Position numbers and translations under genes: made by a program. Positions 23,922 through 30,804 of a DNA stretch of 37,009 nt are shown in pieces. The first letter of the stretch is position 1, and the number at the start of each line of letters is the position of its first letter. The notes beneath the pieces were generated by a model. It was not told where the DNA came from, ran no database searches, and saw only the letters and a program-made list of their open reading frames with translations. Origin of the DNA: Paraburkholderia terricola (GTDB lineage: Bacteria; Pseudomonadota; Gammaproteobacteria; Burkholderiales; Burkholderiaceae); NCBI RefSeq assembly GCF_900142195.1, contig NZ_FRAB01000057.1, positions 1 to 37,009 on the forward strand. Reading direction: 5' to 3'.

Positions 23922-25437
23922 CTACGGTTCCTGCCTTTGAATGTGCGATATCCCCTGCGATGTCGCGCGAGCGGGGATCGGTGTCGTAACGCAGGCCAAG
24001 CGCATCGGCCCGCGCGTTGTCGGCGGCGTTTTCGCCGTCAACCTGTTCGGGGTCTTCGCCCTGCTTGAGGATCGAGGCGGAGCGGCTCGTCAGCCCCGAG
24101 CGGATCGCCAGCTTCTGCGCGTTCACGTCCTGCACCGGGTGGATGTACGGCCAGCCCTGCGGCACCCAGCGCACGCGCAGGAAGAGACGGCGCGTGCGGT
24201 GGAAGTCCGGCATCGGCATCGCGCCCGACAACGCGCAGGCATCGACCCACCATGCCCACACGCGGTTGCAGTACTGGTGGATAAAAATGTTCCATTGCAG
24301 CTGCTCAATGGCGCGGCGAAACTCGTTGAGCAGGACGCGCAGCACGCGATCGCTGACCTCGCGCAGATCGCCCGTGAGGATCTCGTAGGGCATGCCCACC
24401 GAAGCGGCGGCGGCCATCAGTTGCTGCCGCATGAACGGGCCGTAATCGGCCCCCGCCCCTGGCGGCTCTGCAAACCTGACGTCTTCGCCCGGTGCGAGTT
24501 CCTGCATGGATCCCGGCTCGAGCGACACGATCGGCGAGAAGCCGTCGGCGTCATACAACACCGGCTGACCGGTCATCGGATCGATGTCACCTGGCCCGGA
24601 AGGGATCGACGCCGGCTTCGTGACAAAGCCCGCGAACAGGTTGCTCACCTCCTGCCGGAACAGCACTGCATCATCGAAATTGTCGAGCGAGTGCAGGCGC
24701 AGCAGCACGGTCGCCAGTTCCGGCACGCCGCGAATCTGTCCGGGCCGTAGCGGCTGGAAAACATGCGCGATGTCGTCAGCCGGCACCGCGACGGTCGCCA
24801 TGCCCGTCGCGTTCATCCGGTTGTATTCGCCAGGGTGGCGGCGATACAGGTGATACGCCACCCGCCGGTCGTCGCCGTCGAACTCCACGCCGTTGACGAT
24901 TTCTCCGCCGTCGGGGCGCGTCTCGTTCTTCTCGACCGGTAACTGGTCGGCCTCCATGAGCTGCACCTGCAGCGGAACGGACAGGCCATCGTCGAACCGG
25001 AAGCGGCGGCGCAACAGCGTCTCGCCATCGCTGAAAAACGCCCGCGCCGCAAGGGTCTGCTGACCGTAAAAGTCGAGCCGGCCATCGGCATCCGCTTCCT
25101 TTATCCAGTCGTCCCAAAGCTGCTTCTGCTGCTTCGCGATCTCCCTGTCGGGATGTTGAGGATGGGGCTGGATGCCGGTGCCGATCGTGTTCGACACCAG
25201 ACGCGCGATCGCGGTCTTCGCCCACGGATCGTTGCGGATCGCATCCCGCGCCCGGCTACGCATGAGCGGCAGGTTCTGCACCGCCGCCGCATTCGGGCCA
25301 CAGTTGGGCGTCTTCCAGGACCGCGCACGTGCGCCAGCAGCGCTGGCCGCCTCATACGACGCTGCCTTCAGGCGTCCTGGCACGACAAAGCCGCGCCGGG
25401 CCAGCGATGGATAGGTGCGGTTACTCGTATCGTTCAT
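23908..25437 (-). CDS. portal protein (lambda gpB family)
   Basis: The 509-residue product matches lambda-type portal proteins. It shows WKTPNCGPNAAAVQNLPLMRSRARDAIRNDPWAKTAI as separate blocks (RSRARDAIRNDPWAKTAI), VQLMEADQLPVE, the DDIAHVFQPLRPGQIRGVP stretch, and MPYEILTGDLREVSDR. It forms the ring through which DNA enters and leaves the head. Length is close to lambda B (533). It overlaps gpW by four bases (ATGA) and the protease by 14. Confidence 0.95.
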   Translation of the reverse strand: MNDTSNRTYPSLARRGFVVPGRLKAASYEAASAAGARARSWKTPNCGPNAAAVQNLPLMRSRARDAIRNDPWAKTAIARLVSNTIGTGIQPHPQHPDREIAKQQKQLWDDWIKEADADGRLDFYGQQTLAARAFFSDGETLLRRRFRFDDGLSVPLQVQLMEADQLPVEKNETRPDGGEIVNGVEFDGDDRRVAYHLYRRHPGEYNRMNATGMATVAVPADDIAHVFQPLRPGQIRGVPELATVLLRLHSLDNFDDAVLFRQEVSNLFAGFVTKPASIPSGPGDIDPMTGQPVLYDADGFSPIVSLEPGSMQELAPGEDVRFAEPPGAGADYGPFMRQQLMAAAASVGMPYEILTGDLREVSDRVLRVLLNEFRRAIEQLQWNIFIHQYCNRVWAWWVDACALSGAMPMPDFHRTRRLFLRVRWVPQGWPYIHPVQDVNAQKLAIRSGLTSRSASILKQGEDPEQVDGENAADNARADALGLRYDTDPRSRDIAGDIAHSKAGTVDEKP

Positions 25438-25640
25438 CGCACCCCCTTGCCGGCATGGCGCATGCGCACGATCCGCGAACGCGCGCGCCCGCTATCAAGC
25501 GCGCGCACAATCTCGGTCTGTGCTTCGCGCAACTCGCCGATGGATCGATACCGGACCTTGCGGTCGTGATACTGCACTTCGAGTTCGCCCTTCGCGATCG
25601 CACGCTGGATGCGATCGAGTTCCGACTGTGTATAGGCCAT
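25434..25640 (-). CDS. head completion protein W (lambda gpW family)
   Basis: The 68-residue product has exactly the length of lambda gpW. It starts MAYTQSELDRIQRAIAKGEL and contains VQYHDRKVRYRSIGELREA, the family core (Y-x-x-x-x-V-x-Y-R-S-x-x-E-L). GpW attaches below the portal to hold packaged DNA. It lies between terminase and portal as in lambda. Confidence 0.94.
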   Translation of the reverse strand: MAYTQSELDRIQRAIAKGELEVQYHDRKVRYRSIGELREAQTEIVRALDSGRARSRIVRMRHAGKGVR

Positions 25641-25668
25641 AAGGTCACTCCTGCCAGCGAGGTCACGC

Positions 25669-27846
25669 CTACCGGCGTTTCAGATACAACGAACGCCCCA
25701 CGCGCCGCACAGCCGTGCGCGCAAGACGCACGGCAGAGGCTGAAGGGGCGGGAAGGATTGCAGGGGCCGCACTGGCGACTGGTTGTTGCGGTGAACTCGC
25801 GCGCCCGGGGGCCGCGGTCGTGCGCTCCGGCGGGGGTATCGCTTGCGAGGCGGGCACAGGCGGGGCTGTCGCCGCATGGCTTGCAGATGCGTTTGCCGGT
25901 CCTGCCGGTATCGCTTCATGGTCCACGACAGGCACCGCCTCAGGCAGCGCTACCTGATCCGCATGGTCCATGCGTTCACCACGATCAGCCTGAAGGAACA
26001 GGTCGTCGCGTTCGAGATTCGCCTGCAGCGTCTCCCACTGGATCGCGCGCCAGCGGGGAAGTGCGATGAACGACGCCGCCGCCATGTTGTAGACCATCAG
26101 GTCGAGCGCCTCATTGCGCGCCGTCTTCGGCTTCCACCATTCGCGTTTCGCCTTGCCGCCCACCCAGCGCGTGACGAGCCGCTCGGCGGTCAGCTGGTCG
26201 AAGAAGTCAGCCGGCAACTCGGGAGAGAAGTGAACCCTGTGCGTGCCGCGCCCTTCGAGCTTCAGCCAGCCGGTCAGCTGCTCTTTCGCGGCGAACGTGC
26301 CGACCGGATAGATGTACGCGCCGTTCTCAACCTTCACACCCTGCCAGTTGAAGTCCTGCGCGCTGCGCTTGCCGAGTACGGGCCGCTTCTCGTCGCCGAA
26401 GCCCTTCACCCCGAAGAAGCCTTCATGGGCGTGCTCCCGCAGCCACGCGTAGCAGCGCTGTGCGTTGTACCCGGTGTCGACCGCACAGGCCCGCACATAC
26501 AGGTCGCGCCCCCATGCGTTACGCACCGGCGTGCGCACGATCTCGCGCATCTGCGTCCACGGCTCGTCCTCGTTCGTGTCGCCATAGACGACGCGATAGT
26601 CAACGATCCACAGTTCCTCGCGGATGCCCCATGCGACGATCAGAAGCTCCAGCCGGTCAGGCTGCACGTCGACCGACGCAGTGAGGACAAGGCCGCCGGG
26701 CGGCACCGTGGCGAGGCGATACGTCTCTGCCTTCGCACGGTCCTGCAGCGCATGCGCCTTGATGCTCTCCCCCGGTCGCTCCCACGTCTGGGCGAGACGC
26801 GTATTGACGAATTTCTTGAGCTTCTCGTAATCGCCGTTCGCTCTGGCCGCTTCCGCCTCCATAAATTCCTGCACGAGTGCCGGCCACCGCATCCACGGTG
26901 AATACAGCGAATTGAGCAGGAAGCCTGCCGCTTTGCCCGGGCCCGGCGCCTCGGCAATCCATCGGCCAGCGGCGAGCATGTCGAACTTATGCCGTTCCTC
27001 GATCAGTGCCCCGCACTCCGGGCCTGCGCAGATATACGCCGCCGTGTCCGGATCGTCATTGACCCAGTGCATCCTGCGCCGGCCATCCCCGTCGGCCCAC
27101 ACGAGCGGCTGCTCGAACCCGCAGTGCGGACAGCGCACGTAGTAGCGGCGGCGGTCGCTCGCCAGATAGCGGAACTCGATCTCCGAGGCATCCTTGTGCG
27201 TGGGTGTCGACGTATAAAGGCGCTTTGCCCGCAGGCCGAACGTATCCTGGCGGTTTCTCGCCAGTCCGATCGGATCGCCCTCGCCGTCCACGTCCGCTGG
27301 GTAGGCATCGACCTCGTCGAAGTGGATGTAGCGGATCGGCATCGAACGCAAACCGGCCGCGCTGTTCGCGCCCGTGACGACGACGATGGCTTCGCCCGCG
27401 AATTCCTTCTCGAGGATCGTGTTCGCGCTGTCGCGTGAGCGCTTCTCGCCCGCCTTCGCCTTGATCGCCACTGTGTTGTTGATCAGGTCCGCAAAGCGCT
27501 GCCGGCTCCAGCGGCGCGCGAGCCCGAGCGTGGGCATCACCACCAGAAACGGCCCCGGCGCGCAGTCGATCGCATACCCCAGCCAGTTCAGTCCGGTCTC
27601 GCTCTTGCCCACCTGCGTGCCGGCAACAAACACCACGTCCTGCACCGTACTGGTCGCCGACAGGCAGTCCATCAGCTCGCGCAGATAGGGGGTGCGCGCG
27701 GTGCTCCAGTCTCCCGTTTCAGCCGCCGCCTTGCGCGACAGCTGGCGGTTCGCATCCGCCCATTCCGACACCTGGAGCAGTGGGTCAAGCGCAAGACCGC
27801 CCGCCCATGCGCGGCACAGAAGCCGCCATGCATTCACCAGCGCCAT
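25669..27846 (-). CDS. terminase large subunit (lambda gpA family)
   Basis: The 725-residue packaging motor has an N-terminal ATPase with Walker A-like GTQVGKS at 76-82, a Walker B-like IHFDEVDAYP, and two zinc-type pairs (CPHCGFEQP and CAGPECG). The C-terminal nuclease region has SVDVQPDRLELLIVAWG, typical of GpA terminases. It cuts concatemers and drives DNA into the head. The last 90 residues are a Pro/Ala/Ser-rich tail ending in basic residues, longer than in lambda A (641). It starts two bases from the end of the small subunit gene. Confidence 0.95.
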   Translation of the reverse strand: MALVNAWRLLCRAWAGGLALDPLLQVSEWADANRQLSRKAAAETGDWSTARTPYLRELMDCLSATSTVQDVVFVAGTQVGKSETGLNWLGYAIDCAPGPFLVVMPTLGLARRWSRQRFADLINNTVAIKAKAGEKRSRDSANTILEKEFAGEAIVVVTGANSAAGLRSMPIRYIHFDEVDAYPADVDGEGDPIGLARNRQDTFGLRAKRLYTSTPTHKDASEIEFRYLASDRRRYYVRCPHCGFEQPLVWADGDGRRRMHWVNDDPDTAAYICAGPECGALIEERHKFDMLAAGRWIAEAPGPGKAAGFLLNSLYSPWMRWPALVQEFMEAEAARANGDYEKLKKFVNTRLAQTWERPGESIKAHALQDRAKAETYRLATVPPGGLVLTASVDVQPDRLELLIVAWGIREELWIVDYRVVYGDTNEDEPWTQMREIVRTPVRNAWGRDLYVRACAVDTGYNAQRCYAWLREHAHEGFFGVKGFGDEKRPVLGKRSAQDFNWQGVKVENGAYIYPVGTFAAKEQLTGWLKLEGRGTHRVHFSPELPADFFDQLTAERLVTRWVGGKAKREWWKPKTARNEALDLMVYNMAAASFIALPRWRAIQWETLQANLERDDLFLQADRGERMDHADQVALPEAVPVVDHEAIPAGPANASASHAATAPPVPASQAIPPPERTTAAPGRASSPQQPVASAAPAILPAPSASAVRLARTAVRRVGRSLYLKRR

Positions 27847-27847
27847 A

Positions 27848-28498
27848 TCACTGCTTCCCGTCCGGCATGTCGCCTATGCCGCCCAGGTCGCTCATCCCGC
27901 TCACCTGCGCCGCCAGCTTCGATACGCACTCGCGCACTTCCCGCTCGAGCATCTGCAGCACCTTCGCCGGGTCAGACTCCGCGGCCACCTGAAGGTGGAT
28001 GCGCCCCGGAACCATCAGCATGCGGTCACGCACGTGCCGCGCCAGCCGGTCGGCCGCGTCGAGCACCGCGGAGGCTTCCACCAGCGTGCCTTCGCGCAGC
28101 TCGCGCTCGTGTCTGGCCCGCAGCGCCGCTTCCATTTCGCGCTGCTCACGCCAGTGGTGAAAGCCGCCCGTTGCGCCTCCCGATGAGCCGGACGACGAGC
28201 CGGACATCGAGCCGTTCGGGCGGTCTGGCAGTGGCTGCGCTGCGGCCGCAGTCACGGCCCGCCCAACACCGCCATCGCGCTCCTGCCGGTGCTCCGACCA
28301 ACGGTCCGCCACACCCAGCTTGCTGGGATCGGACGTGTCGCCGATCAGCCGGTCGGTCGCGGCCCAGTCGACACGCGTACCGTCATCGGACAGCACCACG
28401 CGCCCTTCGCGCTGCAGCTTGTTCACATACGAACGATGCCAGCCGTGCATGCGTGCGTAGTCGGCCTTCTTCACGAATTGTTCGAGGGCTTCAGCCAT
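27848..28498 (-). CDS. terminase small subunit-like protein
   Basis: The 216-residue product has an N-terminal winged-helix DNA-binding part (FVKKADYARMHGWHRSYVNK, then LQREGRVVLSDDG, DPSKLGVADRWSEH). A flexible Ser/Gly linker (MSGSSSGSSGGATGG) follows, then a C-terminal helical region (LRARHERELREGTLVEA ...) for contact with the large subunit. It should recognise the packaging site. No Shine-Dalgarno sequence lies before ATG 28498; instead three 9-bp repeats abut the start codon. Start of the late operon on the leftward strand. Confidence 0.85.
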   Translation of the reverse strand: MAEALEQFVKKADYARMHGWHRSYVNKLQREGRVVLSDDGTRVDWAATDRLIGDTSDPSKLGVADRWSEHRQERDGGVGRAVTAAAAQPLPDRPNGSMSGSSSGSSGGATGGFHHWREQREMEAALRARHERELREGTLVEASAVLDAADRLARHVRDRMLMVPGRIHLQVAAESDPAKVLQMLEREVRECVSKLAAQVSGMSDLGGIGDMPDGKQ

Positions 28499-28499
28499 G

Positions 28500-28526
28500 C
28501 GGTAAACACGGTAAACGCGGTAAACA
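28500..28526. repeat. three tandem 9-bp repeats before the terminase gene
   Basis: CGGTAAACA, CGGTAAACG and CGGTAAACA follow one another without gaps, ending two bases from the start codon of the small terminase gene. They could be a terminase binding site (cosB/pac-like) or an operator. Confidence 0.7.
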
Positions 28527-28543
28527 GGAATTCAACAGAAACG

Positions 28544-28563
28544 GTCAACAAACCGGTGTTGAC
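28544..28563. repeat. 7-bp inverted repeat in the late leader
   Basis: GTCAACA and TGTTGAC flank AACCGG, itself nearly palindromic. It lies just upstream of the 9-bp repeats and may be part of the same recognition region. Confidence 0.5.
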
Positions 28564-28957
28564 TGTTGAGTAACTCTGGAACACCCTGGCTAGCGCAAAC
28601 GCGCGGGTCCGTAGCCCCGCTTGGGCCGCAGGCATCAGGGTCCCCGGAGATGTCGCATTTGGACTAGGCGACGCGCCTGATAGCGTCGCGATTCCACGTC
28701 GTAGCTCGCTAACCCGACCTGCAACAAAGCCCTTCATGAGGTGGCGCTTTCGCCCGGCCAACGCAAAAGATGCAAGCGCTTGCGCTGTTGTAAAGAAGAG
28801 CCTATCCAGCGGAGTGACTCCCAGCACATGACTGCTGACCTATAGGAATGCCCGCCTTAGCAAACCAGAATACGGAAACGCTTCGTGCGTTTCGATCCAC
28901 TCTATACAACGGTTGGTATCGCCCCGCGTATCAGCCCAACGCTCAAGGAGAAGTTCA
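28564..28957. other. non-coding stretch between terminase and moron
   Basis: I see no supported gene. It holds AGTAACT (28570) and AGTGACT (28813) cores that resemble the centre of the dispersed palindrome but with different flanks, and a weak GCGACGC/GCGTCGC hairpin near 28670. The late promoter, the packaging site and the moron promoter are all likely here, but I cannot place them. Confidence 0.4.
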
Positions 28958-29503
28958 ATGTCGACCGTCCCTCAGGAAATTTCGAAAGAAACAGTCTTTG
29001 GTTGGTTCCAGCACGCGATACTCGATCGACAGAACGATGTGCTTCCGTTCTTTCGCGAGAAAGGCGGATGGGAAAACTGCTTCAAACTCTGGATGTCCGG
29101 TCAGCTACGTCAACTCCCCGGGCATCCCGAAGTGCGATGTGAACAGCACATCTACGGTAACGCGCGGGAGGCCGTCGATTTACTCGTTGAGACGAGAACC
29201 GTACCGCCGCAGTTTATTTGCATCGAGCTTAAAGCCGAATCGTTCTTTCATTCGGCGAAGCAAGAGAGGGTGAATGCGGAACACGTATTCTTCCAAAGCT
29301 TCGAAAATGACCTCAGGAAGCTGCGTAGAGTTCAGCTTCAGAATGCACTTGGACTTGCTGTTGCAATTTGCATTACCGGTAGCGCGGCCGGTCCGCTAGA
29401 AACGCGGGGCTACCAATCCGAGGTTTTATCATTGAACGACCGCACGAACGTCACGATCTTCATCTCCGACTGCGACCGGATTGCATCCGACACAGGATGG
29501 TGA
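28958..29503 (+). CDS. moron with a possible PD-(D/E)XK nuclease fold
   Basis: The 181-residue product starts at ATG 28958 behind AAGGAGAAGTTCA, a strong ribosome-binding site. It contains the spacing expected of a PD-(D/E)XK nuclease core: Asp74 in AVDLLVE, then Glu90-Leu-Lys92 in QFICIELKAES, with hydrophobic strands around both. This fold is shared by restriction enzymes, repair nucleases and many defence proteins. It lies alone on the strand opposite to its neighbours, in DNA of visibly lower GC content than the phage genes around it, which suggests recent transfer. No methylase partner is next to it. The fold call is from the motif only. Confidence 0.6.
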   Translation: MSTVPQEISKETVFGWFQHAILDRQNDVLPFFREKGGWENCFKLWMSGQLRQLPGHPEVRCEQHIYGNAREAVDLLVETRTVPPQFICIELKAESFFHSAKQERVNAEHVFFQSFENDLRKLRRVQLQNALGLAVAICITGSAAGPLETRGYQSEVLSLNDRTNVTIFISDCDRIASDTGW

Positions 29504-29553
29504 CATTGACAGTACAAGGCGTGTCGCAAAAGCGATAACGTTCTGTCGCATTG

Positions 29554-29585
29554 AAAAAGCCCCGAGGCTCACGCACTCAGGGCTT
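29554..29585 (-). terminator. terminator ending the leftward early operon
   Basis: Read leftward, AAGCCC-TGAG pairs with CTC-GGGGCTT with one mismatch, followed by TTTTTC. It lies about 160 bases after the Q-like gene, upstream of the late genes. Confidence 0.75.
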
Positions 29586-29746
29586 CACAAAAATTCAGGG
29601 CGAACGACTCCACCGTACTCAACAGGCTCCGTTAATTCTTCTTTTGTCCCGAGGAGGTTGCACGACTCACGCGCGGTGCCAGCGACTTCGTTTACTCATC
29701 AAACGAACGCGAGTCTAGTCGTGTGATTTCCGAAATGCAAGCGTCG

Positions 29747-30484
29747 TTAAGCACCACGCAATCCTCGCCTGAACTGCGCTTCGGTGATCGAATCAATCTG
29801 CGTGAGAACGGCGCCGAGCCATTCGAAGCGCGCGGCCCATCGACGATGATACTGATCGAGTGGAACGCCAAGCGCCTGCGCACGCTTCGCGGCATTGACC
29901 GGTTCCTTGCCACTGCCGTTGCAATGCGTACACAGGTGCGGCACTTCCGCGAATGGCCGCTCTTCGTAAAAGCCCTTTCCATAGCACGTCAGACAGGGCT
30001 CGCGATCACTGATCGGCCAGCGCGAGAAACGCAGACGCGCATCGATGGCATCGCGTACCGGCCGGCATGATCTGCAATCAACGCGCCGCACGATTCTGCC
30101 GCCACCGCCGCGCATGCCCCGACCGCCGCATGCAGAACACTGGTCAGCAACCCATTCAACGATTGCACGCTCGGCGAACCGCACAAGCAACGACGGACCA
30201 TCCGATGCAACTTCACCGTCACGCTTCGCATCGCGGAACTTTGCACCGGCGGACTTGCCACGCCGGTATCGACTGCCGTCCGCGATTCTCGACGCAAGCA
30301 GCAGCGATGCACGGTGCAGGGCGCGTCGTCGCAGGTCCTGCCCGTACTTCATGTGCCACAGCATGTTCCCGAGCTCGTCGACCATCGCGAGCGCACCCAA
30401 AGTTACTTGTCGATCCGGCGCGACATCGGCCAGTTGCACGCGCACGTTAATCGCAATTCCGGCTCTTTCCTTCAGTTCGCTCAT
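29747..30484 (-). CDS. putative Q-type antiterminator with DnaJ-like zinc fingers
   Basis: The 245-residue product has four Cys pairs in DnaJ style: C116-x-x-C119 (CSACGGRG), C137/C140 (CRSC), C164/C167 (CLTCYGKG) and C185/C188 (CTHCNGSG). Phage 82-type Q antiterminators carry similar CxxCxGxG fingers. This gene is the last of the early operon, followed by a terminator and then the late operon, exactly where Q lies in lambdoid phages. The role is inferred from both facts; other zinc-finger phage regulators are possible. The ribosome-binding site AGAGGAG precedes ATG 30484. A copy of the dispersed palindrome lies in the codons for QVTLG. Confidence 0.6.
   Translation of the reverse strand: MSELKERAGIAINVRVQLADVAPDRQVTLGALAMVDELGNMLWHMKYGQDLRRRALHRASLLLASRIADGSRYRRGKSAGAKFRDAKRDGEVASDGPSLLVRFAERAIVEWVADQCSACGGRGMRGGGGRIVRRVDCRSCRPVRDAIDARLRFSRWPISDREPCLTCYGKGFYEERPFAEVPHLCTHCNGSGKEPVNAAKRAQALGVPLDQYHRRWAARFEWLGAVLTQIDSITEAQFRRGLRGA
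30399..30411. promoter_or_regulatory. dispersed palindrome copy 7 (CAAAGTTACTTGT)
   Basis: Two mismatches from the consensus, the weakest member. It lies inside the Q-like gene near its 5' end. Confidence 0.4.
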
Positions 30485-30804
30485 CGATCAACTCCTCTCT
30501 GTCCCAATGTCCCAATGTCCCAAGGGAAAAAGGTCAGGCGTGCGGGCGCAGCGCGCGACATGCGTCCTGCACACGTCGCGCATGTCGCACGCCTGCGCAC
30601 CCACGTGAGGGCCGCCCTTGGGACGTTGGGACACGGGCCGGCTCCAGGCACACGTGGCCGCGCGCCGACGCTGGCGCAGCAGCGCGCCAGGGCGTCGAAC
30701 ATGGCGCGCTGCGCAGTGTTGGACATCACCATGAATTCGCGCATCGCCATACGGTCAGAGCGGGCTGTCATCGTCATCACCCGCTGCCACCGCGACCGCC
30801 GCAA
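30481..30804 (-). CDS. doubtful small frame across the repeat region
   Basis: A 107-codon frame overlaps the end of the primase-helicase by 50 bases and its TGA overlaps the next ATG, which would suit an operon gene. But its composition (Arg/Ala/Pro/Cys-rich) reflects the inverted-repeat DNA it crosses, and I see no domain. A non-coding repeat region is the more likely reading. Confidence 0.25.
   Translation of the reverse strand: MRRSRWQRVMTMTARSDRMAMREFMVMSNTAQRAMFDALARCCASVGARPRVPGAGPCPNVPRAALTWVRRRATCATCAGRMSRAAPARLTFFPWDIGTLGQRGVDR
30501..30632. repeat. iteron-like tandem repeats in a large nested inverted repeat
   Basis: Three 8-bp copies (GTCCCAAT, GTCCCAAT, GTCCCAAG) at 30501-30524 face two inverted copies (CTTGGGAC, GTTGGGAC) at 30617-30632. 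Between them lies a 10-bp perfect stem, GCGACATGCG (30555-30564) with CGCATGTCGC (30579-30588). The whole can fold as a cruciform. Its place right after the primase-helicase gene suits a replication origin; a structured RNA or a spread repeat family is also possible. Confidence 0.6.

Noticed and set aside
28811..28821. GGAGTGACTCC palindrome near the moron
   Set aside because: It shares the core but not the AAA/TTT flanks of the dispersed motif. It may be an unrelated site, so I noted it but did not count it.
28471..28827. Leftward 118-codon frame over the terminase leader
   Set aside because: It overlaps the terminase start in another frame and has poor composition. The repeats there suggest a non-coding control region.
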